Shown piece by piece: positions 35,689-44,419 of a stretch of 64,000 bases of DNA. Position 1 is the stretch's first letter; each line of letters opens with the position of its first letter. The position numbers were made by a program, and so were the translations under genes. Origin of the DNA: Flavobacteriaceae bacterium UBA3591 (GTDB lineage Bacteria; Bacteroidota; Bacteroidia; Flavobacteriales; Flavobacteriaceae); contig DFMO01000011.1 in assembly GCA_002375695.1 (NCBI GenBank), forward strand, positions 124,001-188,000, written 5' to 3'. Under the pieces are notes generated by a model. It did not search any database. It was not told the origin of the DNA and saw only the letters and a program-made list of their open reading frames with translations.

Positions 35689-36126
35689 ATGAAAAAAGCA
35701 ATGCTTATTATTATGGCCATCACTACTTTAGCCGTAACCGCACAACAGAAAGATGACAGTAAAAAGCATCATAGAAAGCACTTAATGGAGAGTTTAACTC
35801 CAGAAGAAAAAGCCGAAATGCAATCCAAAAAATTAACCTTAGATTTAAATTTAAACAACGCTCAACAGAGTAAAATAAAAGAATTGTTGGTTGATGCCCA
35901 CAAGGAAAGAGCTACTAAAGCTAAAACAAAAGAAAATTTAACCGATGCCGAAAAATTAAAATTGAAATCGGACAGGTTAGACAATCAAATTGCTATGAAA
36001 AGAGCGATGAAAGATATTTTAACCGAAGAACAGTTTTCGAAATGGGAAAAGAGGCAATCACATAGAATGCGAAAGTTTAAGAGCAGAAAAGAAGCTAAAA
36101 AACACCACCGCAATCGAGAAAATTAG
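35689..36126 (+). CDS. Small basic secreted helical protein (Spy/DUF4890-like)
   Basis: 145 aa. Signal peptide of about 18 residues (MKKAMLIIMAITTLAVTA, then QQKDD), followed by an all-helical body rich in Lys/His/Arg (HHRKHLMESLTPEEKAEMQ, LTLDLNLNNAQQSKIKELL, ILTEEQFSKWEKRQ). The L-TPEEKA and LTEEQFxKW segments recall LTxxQ-type periplasmic proteins such as Spy/CpxP and the Bacteroidota DUF4890 group. A chaperone or stress role is possible but not shown. The very basic C-terminus (KKHHRNREN) is unusual. A shorter relative follows 85 bp downstream. Confidence 0.72.
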   Translation: MKKAMLIIMAITTLAVTAQQKDDSKKHHRKHLMESLTPEEKAEMQSKKLTLDLNLNNAQQSKIKELLVDAHKERATKAKTKENLTDAEKLKLKSDRLDNQIAMKRAMKDILTEEQFSKWEKRQSHRMRKFKSRKEAKKHHRNREN

Positions 36127-36211
36127 GATAATAATTTTTTTGGCGTAATTATTGTTTTAATTATCACCAAAATAGTTACATTAGTAACTTCAAAAACTAA
36201 ATTTATCCAAA

Positions 36212-36559
36212 ATGAAAAAATTATTAACAGTATTTGCATTTGCGGTAACAATGCTTATGGGAGTACAAACTGCCTCGGCACAGCAGCTTTCGCAAGATAG
36301 CGACAGACCAGAGGTAATTGCTAAAACTGAAACTGCTAAAATTACAGAAGCATTAAACTTAAATGGCGACCAAAGTCGTGCAATTTTTAGAGCATTAGTA
36401 GCCAAAGAAGTGAGCTACCAAAAACACGTTCAAGGAAAAAATGCTAATAGCGCTACAGTTAAGGCAAACAAAGAAAAGTTTGACGCTACTTTAAAAGAAG
36501 CGATGAAAAAAACTTTAACCGCCGAACAGTACGACAAATGGCTTAAAATGAATAACTAA
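36212..36559 (+). CDS. Small secreted helical protein, relative of the preceding gene
   Basis: 115 aa with a clear signal peptide (MKKLLTVFAFAVTMLMGVQT, cleaved after ASA), then a helical domain: KITEALNLNGDQSRAIF, a Lys-rich middle, and KKTLTAEQYDKWLKMNN. It shares with its upstream neighbour the layout signal - LNLxxxQ helix - LTxEQxxKW end, so the two are probably divergent duplicates. Function unknown. Periplasmic location is inferred from the signal peptide and absence of a lipobox Cys. Ends before a bidirectional terminator facing hemL. Confidence 0.72.
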   Translation: MKKLLTVFAFAVTMLMGVQTASAQQLSQDSDRPEVIAKTETAKITEALNLNGDQSRAIFRALVAKEVSYQKHVQGKNANSATVKANKEKFDATLKEAMKKTLTAEQYDKWLKMNN

Positions 36560-36580
36560 AACCTAGTTATCACTTATAAA

Positions 36581-36613
36581 AAACCCTCTTTTAAGTTTAA
36601 AAGAGGGTTTTTT
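36581..36613. terminator. Bidirectional terminator between the helical protein gene and hemL
   Basis: Inverted repeat AAACCCTCTTTTAA (36581-36594) with TTAAAAGAGGGTTT (36597-36610), followed by a T run and preceded by A residues. It serves both convergent genes. Confidence 0.75.
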
Positions 36614-36646
36614 AATTATTAATGGTAGCAAATTATTACCGACAAG

Positions 36647-37936
36647 TTATTTTAAATCTTTGGCAACTTTTTTACAAGCCGCTACGGTCGCATCAATATC
36701 TTCATAGGTTAATGCATCGCAAATAAACCAAGTTTCAAATGCACTTGGCGCAATATAGACACCTTCAGCTAACAAACCGTGGAAAAATTTATTAAACATT
36801 TCATTATTTGCATTTGCAGCCGAAGTAAAATCTATAACCGGATTGCTTGAAAAGTGAACCGAAATCATTGACCCTACTCTGTTTATAGTAAACGCTACAC
36901 CTTCAGCAGAAAGCGCAGCCTCGAGCCCTTTGTGTAAATATTCGGTTTTTTTGTTAATCGATTCAAAAACCGATCTATTTTCATTTAACTCTGTAAGCAT
37001 CGCCAACCCAGCGGCCATAGCCAACGGATTTCCGCTTAAAGTCCCAGCTTGATAAACTGGTCCAATAGGCGCTAAATAATCCATTATTTCGGCTCTTGCT
37101 GCAAATGCTCCCACAGGCAAACCACCACCTATAACTTTTCCAAAGGTTACAATATCGGCATCTACTCCAAACAATTCTTGAGCGCCTCCAGGTGCAAGCC
37201 TAAAGCCAGTCATAACCTCATCAAAAATTAGAAGGATATCATTTTCATTACAAAGCATTCTTAACCCTTCCAAAAAACCTTCAGCGGGCGGAATACATCC
37301 CATATTACCAGCTACAGGTTCTAAGATAATACAAGCAATTTCACCTTTATTGGCATCAATTACTTCCTTTACATTATTTAAGTCGTTGTATTTAGCGAGC
37401 AACGTATCTTTGGCTGTTCCCTGTGTAACACCGGGACTATTGGGAGCCCCAAAGGTTATCGCTCCACTACCCGCTTGTATCAAAAAAGAATCGCTATGCC
37501 CGTGGTAACATCCCGAAAATTTTATAATCTTTTCTTTTTTTGTGTAGCCTCGTGCCAACCGAACTGCACTCATACAAGCTTCGGTCCCGCTGTTTACAAA
37601 ACGTATTTTATCTATGTTTGGAACCATAGAAACAGCCAGTGCCGCAATCTCGGTTTCAATTTCGGTAGGCATTCCAAAAGAAGTTCCTTTTTGAGCTTTT
37701 TCAACTACGGCTTCTACCACAGGTTTGTGTGCATGACCTAAAATCATAGGCCCCCAAGAATTTATATAATCTATCAATTGATTGCCATCAACATCGAATA
37801 GATATGCCCCTTTAGCCTTTTCAACAAACACGGGTTCGCCACCAACCGATTTAAAAGCACGAACGGGTGAATTTACCCCACCGGGAATTACTTTTTGTGC
37901 TTCTTTAAAAAGCGCACTACTTCTTTGATATTTCAT
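36647..37936 (-). CDS. hemL: Glutamate-1-semialdehyde 2,1-aminomutase
   Basis: PLP-dependent conversion of glutamate-1-semialdehyde to 5-aminolevulinate for haem synthesis. 429 aa from the ATG at 37936 (MKYQRSSALFKEAQKVIPGG). An upstream ATG at 37975 would add an uncharacteristic leader. It has the family PGGVNSPVRAF, NSGTEACMSAVRLAR, FSGCYHGHSDSFL, LIFDEVMTGFR, and the PLP Lys in VTFGKVIGGGLPVGAFAAR. It begins a minus-strand run with a glucosaminidase and a PLP-dependent deaminase upstream. Confidence 0.95.
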   Translation of the reverse strand: MKYQRSSALFKEAQKVIPGGVNSPVRAFKSVGGEPVFVEKAKGAYLFDVDGNQLIDYINSWGPMILGHAHKPVVEAVVEKAQKGTSFGMPTEIETEIAALAVSMVPNIDKIRFVNSGTEACMSAVRLARGYTKKEKIIKFSGCYHGHSDSFLIQAGSGAITFGAPNSPGVTQGTAKDTLLAKYNDLNNVKEVIDANKGEIACIILEPVAGNMGCIPPAEGFLEGLRMLCNENDILLIFDEVMTGFRLAPGGAQELFGVDADIVTFGKVIGGGLPVGAFAARAEIMDYLAPIGPVYQAGTLSGNPLAMAAGLAMLTELNENRSVFESINKKTEYLHKGLEAALSAEGVAFTINRVGSMISVHFSSNPVIDFTSAANANNEMFNKFFHGLLAEGVYIAPSAFETWFICDALTYEDIDATVAACKKVAKDLK

Positions 37937-37999
37937 TGTATTATAATTTATACTTTCGAAAGAAAATTTCTGCATACAACAGCCTCGTGTTGTATAAAT

Positions 38000-38836
38000 T
38001 TATTGATTGCTTACAGGGTGCAGATATAAAACCTGACCTATTGCCAGATCGTTGTTTTTTAAACCATTGTACTGCTTTAAAGTTTCAACCGTAAGATTAA
38101 ATCTGCGCGAAATACTATAAAGCGTGTCTCCAGGTTTTACAATATATGTAGCAATTTTGGAAGCATCGGGCTCTACAGAGCTAACTCGCTTGCCCAAAAC
38201 GCGGTCGTCATATTGGTCGAGTCTATAACGCTCTACTATACTAATAAGTTTTTGAGGATATTTTGGGTCTGTTGCGTATCCAGCTTTCCGTAATCCTTTT
38301 GCCCATCCTTTATAGTCGTCTTTGCGAAGTTTAAACAAATCTTGGTACCTACTGCGTTGCGTTAAAAACAACGAATGGTCTCTGTAAGAATACTTCGGGT
38401 CTTTATATTTTCTAAAACACTCTCCCTTTTCATCATCGTCGTGATAAACGCGTTCGCCTTGCCATCCACGATGACATTTTATACCAAAATGATTGTTTGC
38501 TTTACGTGTTAATTCGCCAGCGCCAGCACCACTTTCCAAAATGCCCTGAGCCAAAGTAATACTTGCCGGTATGCCGTATTGTAGCATTTCTTCCATAGCA
38601 ATATCACTATACTCGTTAATATAGTTTGCTATACGCTCGCTATACGAAATATTTTTAGGCACAGCCACCACTTTGGGTTCCTCTGCTTTCGTATTTTTTT
38701 CTTCAACGGTTTGATTAACGCGCACTACACGCTCAGTGCGGTTTTTCTTTTTATATTTTGAAGCCGTTTTTTTCGATTTGCAACTGCTAAAACAAATGAT
38801 ACAAATAAGTAGAAGGGAAAGTACTCTGCCAACCAT
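38000..38836 (-). CDS. Glucosaminidase-LysM lipoprotein
   Basis: Predicted peptidoglycan hydrolase on the envelope, 278 aa. Lipoprotein signal MVGRVLSLLLICIICFSSC, then a Lys-rich tether. A glucosaminidase (FlgJ/NAGase-type) domain spans about 60-215 with the catalytic-Glu segment SITLAQGILESGAGAGELTR, NNHFGIKCH, and KYSYRDHSLFL. A C-terminal LysM repeat (about 230-278) has IVKPGDTLYSISRRFNLTVE. An in-frame TTG three codons upstream would overlap the previous gene; the ATG at 38836 begins one base after that gene's stop, so coupling is likely. Confidence 0.9.
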   Translation of the reverse strand: MVGRVLSLLLICIICFSSCKSKKTASKYKKKNRTERVVRVNQTVEEKNTKAEEPKVVAVPKNISYSERIANYINEYSDIAMEEMLQYGIPASITLAQGILESGAGAGELTRKANNHFGIKCHRGWQGERVYHDDDEKGECFRKYKDPKYSYRDHSLFLTQRSRYQDLFKLRKDDYKGWAKGLRKAGYATDPKYPQKLISIVERYRLDQYDDRVLGKRVSSVEPDASKIATYIVKPGDTLYSISRRFNLTVETLKQYNGLKNNDLAIGQVLYLHPVSNQ

Positions 38837-38837
38837 G

Positions 38838-39761
38838 TTATTCAATTAAAGGTAGATTTTTCTTTTTCAATTTTTGATTCATTCCTGCAATGCCTTGAAG
38901 ACCTCCGGTATGAACCGCAAAAATACAGCTATTTTCTGTGAATTGCCGCCTTTTTAAAAGATCCATAATGCCATACATCATTTTACCGGTATAGATAGGA
39001 TCTAAAGGTATTTCGGTTTTTTCTTTAAATTCATTTATAAAACGAATTAATTCAAGATCTATTTTACCATAGCCACCAAAACAGTAATCATCAGTAATTT
39101 TAAAATTAGATTTTGAAGTGTATTTTAAAATTTCGGAAGTTTGAAATGTCCCTTTTAAAGCCGAAAACCCCAAAACAAACTGATTTTCGTTTGATGCTTT
39201 TACAAGCCCAGCCATAGTGCCACCGGTGCCAACAGCTGTACAAATATATTGTGCCGAATTGGCCGGCTCGTTAATTATTTCTTCACATCCTATAACAGCC
39301 AAATTATTTGTACCTCCTTCGGGTAATAAATAAAAAGCTCCAAATTGGTTTTGTAAAGATTTTATAAATTCTTCCGCTGCTCTATTTTTATAATCTTCGC
39401 GGGAGATAAAATGCAATTGCATTCCACATTTTTTAGCTAAAGAAAGCGTAGGATTCGCATCTATTTTACCCTTAAGTTCCTCCCCCCGAATTACACCTAT
39501 AGTTTTAAACCCAACCTTTTTGCCTGCCACAGCAACTGCCGCAATATGGTTAGAAAACGCCCCACCAAATGTGAGTAAAGTTTTGTGCCCCTGCTCTTGT
39601 GCTGCCTGCAAATTGTATTTTAACTTTCTAAATTTATTCCCAGAAACAAAAGGGTGAATTAAATCTTCGCGTTTAATAAGAAGTTGGTAGTTGTCTATAT
39701 TAAATAACGACAAATCAATTTGGGTGGTTGGAACAGCTATTTCAGAAAAGGAATTAAACAT
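38838..39761 (-). CDS. 1-aminocyclopropane-1-carboxylate deaminase / D-cysteine desulfhydrase family enzyme
   Basis: Fold-type II PLP enzyme, 307 aa. The PLP Lys lies in FVSGNKFRKLKYNL, followed by LLTFGGAFSNHIAAVA (cofactor loop), the phosphate loop CTAVGTGGTMAGL, and the C-terminal HTGGLQGIAGM. D-cysteine desulfhydrase activity is more usual for bacterial members than true ACC deamination; substrate choice cannot be fixed by eye. The start is ATG at 39761 (MFNSFSEIAVPTTQI); a TTG one codon earlier is possible. Its stop is one base before the start of the glucosaminidase gene. Confidence 0.87.
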   Translation of the reverse strand: MFNSFSEIAVPTTQIDLSLFNIDNYQLLIKREDLIHPFVSGNKFRKLKYNLQAAQEQGHKTLLTFGGAFSNHIAAVAVAGKKVGFKTIGVIRGEELKGKIDANPTLSLAKKCGMQLHFISREDYKNRAAEEFIKSLQNQFGAFYLLPEGGTNNLAVIGCEEIINEPANSAQYICTAVGTGGTMAGLVKASNENQFVLGFSALKGTFQTSEILKYTSKSNFKITDDYCFGGYGKIDLELIRFINEFKEKTEIPLDPIYTGKMMYGIMDLLKRRQFTENSCIFAVHTGGLQGIAGMNQKLKKKNLPLIE

Positions 39762-39846
39762 CAATTACAGTATTAGGGGGTTTTAAAAACCCTACGAGAA
39801 ATATTTTTTAAACCAATAATAAGAAGAAAAGGTGAAAGTATTCTTT

Positions 39847-42339
39847 TTAGAAAGAGAAACCAAATTCACCCGTTACCCCAAAATCTCGTGCGTTAATATT
39901 GTCTAGATAATTGCCTCTAAAGTTAAAGTCGATTCTAAAAACTCTAAAGATATTTCCTACCCCTACACTCCATTCCCAGTAGATATCTTCGGGGGCTTGA
40001 TAGGTAATATTTGAAGCATTTAAACTTATATTTTCTTGAGAAATTGTTCCATACACGGCTCTAAATCCAACTACTTCACGTAAATCCAACTTACCAATCC
40101 ACGGCAATCTTGAAAAAATTCTCCCGCCAAAATTATGCTGCAGGTGAATGGAGGCATAGGTATCGCTTACAAATTCATAATAATCTAATTGGGTAAATGT
40201 ATTGTACAAACTAAAATAGGTTTGGTTTCCTGGAATGGGGTTGATTAAACTAAGCGGCACCGCCCCTATGGTTGTACCTGCTTCAACAGTAGAAAGCAAA
40301 CGCCCAAACCCACCAATATTCCACGGTTGGGTATAAAAAGCTTGTATCTTTTTATATTCAAAATCGCCTCCCAAAATATCTTTTAATCCATAACTGTATC
40401 CTGCGTAAAAAGTAGGAAAATCGCCCTCGTTTATTATTGTGCGCTCTACGCCGTATCCAGAAGTTTTACGATTTGGAGTGTAGAAAAATCCTAATTGAAT
40501 TTCAGCTTGTTTTAATTCATTTTTTATTTCACCTGTAAATACATCGTCTTCCATGACTTTGTAATCAATACTAAAAGTTTCTGTAGCCGATTTAAGCGTT
40601 CTGTACGATCCCGTAAGCCTTACAACAAAGTTTTTCCACGGCTCAATATCAAAACCTATCGTACTTAAATTGATACGCGAAAGCCTGTCATTAGAGCCCA
40701 CCGAAAGCAGAGATGAAGAAGCCAAACTTCTTCCTAAAACATCGTTGCTATTTGTTAAACTAGCGCCTGTTTGTTCTACATCGCGTCTATTACCACCAAA
40801 GACAGTTAATCTCGACTTTCGATCTAAAAGCCATTTCCCCGAGATACCATATTTAAAGCGGTCATCTTTAAAACCATAAGCTCCAAAACCTTCGAGTCTC
40901 CAAGGATCATTTTGACCAAAATATGTTCTGCCGCCCAATCTAATTCGCAGGCCTTCGGCTTCATTAAAACCGAAAATGGAAAACACAGGTCCTACATCAA
41001 AATTGTTTATTTCGTAATATCCACTAGCAAGGGTAGCACCAACGTTGTAAAGAGCTTTAAAACGGCCAACGGTTTTCAGGGTGTCTAACATTTTGTAAAC
41101 ACCAGTTTCGTTTTTACTAAGTTTTTCCATCCTGTTCTTTTCCCAAAAATCGTCTGGACGGTTGTAAACTTCATAATTATAAGGGTCTACTTGTTGGGCA
41201 TAAAACTTTTTATCCTTCGGAATATCGAAAACATAGTTATCGTACAAAGTTGTACGTTTTCCATATACACCGCGAGCATCTTCTTTTTTTCTAAAGCTGA
41301 AATCGCTCATAAAATAATCGCGGGTAATTAAAAAGATAGAATCGTTTAAAACTTCGAACTCTTGTTCAATATACACATCGCGCACCCAATTAAGATTGGC
41401 ACTTTTACTGGCTTTTAAGTTAATTTCTTTGATTGCCCAGGTAGTATCATTAACCCAAAAATCTCCTTTAAAGGTTAGTTCATTTTTTCTACGCGGATAG
41501 TAAATTATATTGTAACACCACTTATTATCGCGATAGGCACTGTCTTGAAGCACGTAATTATAAACATCGATTCCCGTACGCGATAACGGACTAGTAAAGG
41601 CCTTATCGAAAAATTTTAGATAGTTATTGTATACATCATAATCGCTATACAAATCTTTAATAAATGCAATTAGCGCTTGGTTGTTATCGAAGCCCGAATT
41701 TTTATTTCCTTGTAAAACCTCCTTTTCATCGCCGTAAATATTGTCTCCATATACTTTTGAAACAGCCTCATTTATAAAAATTGGCAAATAGGTATTTCCG
41801 GTAACTCTTGAGGTATCGGTTTGGTCAAAAATAAACTCCATCCCATTGAAAATCTTACTTTTAATTAAAGCACTATCTATAGTGTTTAAATCAAATTCAA
41901 GTTTTTCGTATTTATCGTATTGATATTGGTTAAATTTTTTAACCCCGTTTTCTCTGCGATTTTCCCAGATTTTTCGAAGTATATCGATGGCAGGATTATT
42001 CTTTTTTGAAGTTTTCCCGGTGTAGATTACTACTTCTTGCAAAGCATCGGCACTTTCTTTAAGTACTACTTCCATTTTATAAGTAGTACGGGCATTTAAG
42101 GGTATTTCTTGCGTAGCGTAACCTATAAAAGAAAAAACAACCGAGGTATAAGTTTTATCACTTTCTAAATAAAACCTACCGTTTTCGTCAGAGATTGTTC
42201 CTTCCTGCGAATCTTTAAAAATTACATTGGCAAAAGCAACGGGGTAGCCCGTATCGTCCTTTATAACACCACTTACCTTAGTTTGCGAAAATACCGAAGC
42301 ACTTATTAAAAGTATTCCTAAAATTAAAAGTTGCTTCAT
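39847..42339 (-). CDS. DUF5686 outer-membrane protein with carboxypeptidase-regulatory-like domain
   Basis: 830 aa. Signal peptide (1-18, ending ASVFSQ), then a carboxypeptidase-regulatory-like beta-sandwich at about 19-110 (VSGVIKDDTGYPVAFANVIF, TISDENGRFYLES, VVFSFIGYATQEI). A DUF5686 region follows, ending as a beta-barrel with many aromatic strands and a terminal GEFGFSF. This is the standard form in Flavobacteriaceae. The biochemical role is not established. The N-terminal domain resembles that of SusC-like receptors, but no plug domain is seen. It lies 33 bp from pdhB on the same strand, so readthrough from pdhB is possible. Confidence 0.88.
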   Translation of the reverse strand: MKQLLILGILLISASVFSQTKVSGVIKDDTGYPVAFANVIFKDSQEGTISDENGRFYLESDKTYTSVVFSFIGYATQEIPLNARTTYKMEVVLKESADALQEVVIYTGKTSKKNNPAIDILRKIWENRRENGVKKFNQYQYDKYEKLEFDLNTIDSALIKSKIFNGMEFIFDQTDTSRVTGNTYLPIFINEAVSKVYGDNIYGDEKEVLQGNKNSGFDNNQALIAFIKDLYSDYDVYNNYLKFFDKAFTSPLSRTGIDVYNYVLQDSAYRDNKWCYNIIYYPRRKNELTFKGDFWVNDTTWAIKEINLKASKSANLNWVRDVYIEQEFEVLNDSIFLITRDYFMSDFSFRKKEDARGVYGKRTTLYDNYVFDIPKDKKFYAQQVDPYNYEVYNRPDDFWEKNRMEKLSKNETGVYKMLDTLKTVGRFKALYNVGATLASGYYEINNFDVGPVFSIFGFNEAEGLRIRLGGRTYFGQNDPWRLEGFGAYGFKDDRFKYGISGKWLLDRKSRLTVFGGNRRDVEQTGASLTNSNDVLGRSLASSSLLSVGSNDRLSRINLSTIGFDIEPWKNFVVRLTGSYRTLKSATETFSIDYKVMEDDVFTGEIKNELKQAEIQLGFFYTPNRKTSGYGVERTIINEGDFPTFYAGYSYGLKDILGGDFEYKKIQAFYTQPWNIGGFGRLLSTVEAGTTIGAVPLSLINPIPGNQTYFSLYNTFTQLDYYEFVSDTYASIHLQHNFGGRIFSRLPWIGKLDLREVVGFRAVYGTISQENISLNASNITYQAPEDIYWEWSVGVGNIFRVFRIDFNFRGNYLDNINARDFGVTGEFGFSF

Positions 42340-42372
42340 GTAGCTAAGACTATTTTTTTACTGGAAGCAAAA

Positions 42373-43353
42373 TTAGTCTCTATAAAGCACTTTCTTTACA
42401 GCCTTAACAACATCTTCACTATTTGGCAACCATTCTTTTAACAATACTGGCGAATATGGCGCTGGAGTATCTGCAGTATTTATTTTTACAATGGGTGCAT
42501 CTAAATAGTCAAAAGCATTGTTTTGCACTTGGTATGTAATTTCGGTCGCAACATTTCCAAAAGGCCATGCTTCTTCCAAAATAACCAATCGATTTGTTTT
42601 TTTAACAGACTCGTAGATAGTTTTATAGTCTAATGGTCGCACTGTGCGCAAATCGATAATTTCGCATTCAATGCCGTCTTTAGCTAACGCTTCGGCTGCG
42701 GCGTAGGCTTCTTTTATAATTTTTCCGAAAGAAACGATGGTTACATCGGTTCCTTTTCGTTTTACATCGGCTACCCCAATAGGAATTAAATATTCTCCTT
42801 CCGGTACTTCACCTTTATCGCCATACATTTGCTCACTCTCCATAAAAATTACAGGATCGTCATCGCGTATTGCACTTTTAAGAAGTCCTTTTGCATCGGC
42901 CGGATTGCTAGGCACAATCACTTTTAAGCCTGGGCAGTTGGCGTACCAGCTCTCAAAGGCTTGGCTATGCGTTGCGGCAAGTTGCCCTGCCGAAGCTGTT
43001 GGGCCACGAAAAACAATAGGAATATTAAATTGTCCGCCACTCATTTGGCGCATTTTTGCCGCGTTGTTTATAATTTGGTCAATAGCAACTAATGAAAAGT
43101 TAAAGGTCATAAACTCTATGATAGGTCTATTTCCGTTCATTGCCGAACCCACTCCAATTCCAGAAAAACCCATTTCAGAAATAGGCGTATCGATAACACG
43201 TTTTGGACCAAATTCATCGAGCATGCCCTTACTTGCTTTGTAAGCACCGTTATATTCGGCAACCTCTTCTCCCATTAAATATATAGATTCGTCGCGACGC
43301 ATCTCTTCGCTCATCGCTTCTTGTACAGCTTCTCTAAATTGTAGTGTTTTCAT
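42373..43353 (-). CDS. pdhB: Pyruvate dehydrogenase E1 component, beta subunit
   Basis: Partner of PdhA in the E1 heterotetramer. 326 aa from the ATG at 43353 (MKTLQFREAVQEAMSEEM); an upstream ATG gives a leader unlike the family. It shows YLMGEEVAEYNGAYKASKG, RVIDTPISEMGFSGIGVGSA, FRGPTASAGQLAATHSQAFE, IRDDDPVIFMESEQMYG, and the C-terminal VILEEAWPFGNVATEI. It is encoded 38 kb from pdhA-pdhC and followed on the same strand by a DUF5686 gene. A TATTTTTG box lies about 57 bp upstream. Divergent from etfB, whose product handles electrons from acyl-CoA dehydrogenases. Confidence 0.95.
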   Translation of the reverse strand: MKTLQFREAVQEAMSEEMRRDESIYLMGEEVAEYNGAYKASKGMLDEFGPKRVIDTPISEMGFSGIGVGSAMNGNRPIIEFMTFNFSLVAIDQIINNAAKMRQMSGGQFNIPIVFRGPTASAGQLAATHSQAFESWYANCPGLKVIVPSNPADAKGLLKSAIRDDDPVIFMESEQMYGDKGEVPEGEYLIPIGVADVKRKGTDVTIVSFGKIIKEAYAAAEALAKDGIECEIIDLRTVRPLDYKTIYESVKKTNRLVILEEAWPFGNVATEITYQVQNNAFDYLDAPIVKINTADTPAPYSPVLLKEWLPNSEDVVKAVKKVLYRD

Positions 43354-43409
43354 CTTTTCAATTTGAAATATAAAAATTCGTGTTCCCAAATAGGCTCGGA
43401 ACGAAGTTG

Positions 43410-43417
43410 CAAAAATA
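43410..43417 (-). promoter_or_regulatory. Candidate -7 box of pdhB
   Basis: TATTTTTG on the minus strand (43417-43410) matches TAnnTTTG, about 57 nt upstream of the pdhB ATG. No -33 TTG at the proper distance. Confidence 0.28.
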
Positions 43418-43588
43418 CTATAAATAGTATCTCATTAAGAATTAATTCTTCAATTTTAATCAAAATTTATTATGCGTGCATAACAAAAAAAAGAAATATA
43501 TTCTTAACTTCGCACACGAGCAATTTGGGTTGTTTTTACAACTGTAAATATTACTCAAAATTTCACAATCTAAAAACATATTTTAAAG

Positions 43589-44329
43589 ATGAAAATATTA
43601 GTCTGTATAAGTCACGTACCCGATACAACTTCAAAAATCAACTTTACTGACGGCGATACAAAATTTGACACCAACGGTGTACAATTTGTTATTAATCCAA
43701 ATGACGAATTTGGTTTAACGAGAGCCATGTGGTTTAAAGAAAAACAAGGCGCTACCGTACACGTTGTAAATGTGGGCGGTCCAGAAACCGAGCCAACGCT
43801 TCGCAAAGCTTTAGCCATTGGTGCCGATGAAGCGATACGAATAAACACCCCAGCAACCGATGGATTTTCTGTTGCAAAACAATTAGCAAATGTGGCTAAA
43901 GACGGAGGTTACGATTTAATTATTGGCGGAAGAGAATCTATTGATTTTAACGGCGGAATGGTACCAGGAATGCTTGCAAAACTCATTGGTGCAAATTTTG
44001 TAAATACATGTATCGGCCTCGAGATTGAAGGCGATAAAGCTACTGCAATACGCGAAATTGACGGCGGAAAAGAAACTTTAAAAACCTCGTTGCCACTAGT
44101 TATTGGCGGACAAAAAGGTTTGGTTGAAGAAAGTGATTTACGCATTCCAAATATGCGCGGTATTATGCAAGCCCGTTCAAAACCATTAAATGTAAAAGAA
44201 GCAGTAGCGGCAAATGCCGAAACAAATACAGCAAGCTTTGAAAAACCAGCTCCAAAAGGAGCAGTAAAATTGGTAGACAGTGTTGATGAATTAGTTAACC
44301 TTTTACACAACGAAGCTAAAGTTATTTAA
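43589..44329 (+). CDS. etfB: Electron transfer flavoprotein, beta subunit
   Basis: 246 aa AMP-binding subunit of ETF, which accepts electrons from acyl-CoA dehydrogenases (one is encoded at 22538). Family features: MKILVCISHVPDTTSKI at the N-terminus, INPNDEFGLTRAMWFKEK, ALAIGADEAIRIN, DLIIGGRESIDFNGGMVPGMLA, and the recognition-loop-containing LPLVIGGQKGLVEESDLRIPNMRGIMQAR. etfA follows 90 bp downstream. Divergent from pdhB; TAACTTCG near 43504 is a weak promoter candidate. Confidence 0.95.
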   Translation: MKILVCISHVPDTTSKINFTDGDTKFDTNGVQFVINPNDEFGLTRAMWFKEKQGATVHVVNVGGPETEPTLRKALAIGADEAIRINTPATDGFSVAKQLANVAKDGGYDLIIGGRESIDFNGGMVPGMLAKLIGANFVNTCIGLEIEGDKATAIREIDGGKETLKTSLPLVIGGQKGLVEESDLRIPNMRGIMQARSKPLNVKEAVAANAETNTASFEKPAPKGAVKLVDSVDELVNLLHNEAKVI

Positions 44330-44419
44330 ACACGTCTTTTTTAGACGACTCTAATTTATTACTAATATTTTATGGTTTTAATTAATCTTTAAAATCGTAA
44401 ATCCAAAATTGAAAATCTA

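Noticed and set aside
42737..43243. 168-codon plus-strand frame opposite pdhB
   Set aside because: Entirely within a strongly identified gene on the other strand, with no family features or promoter.
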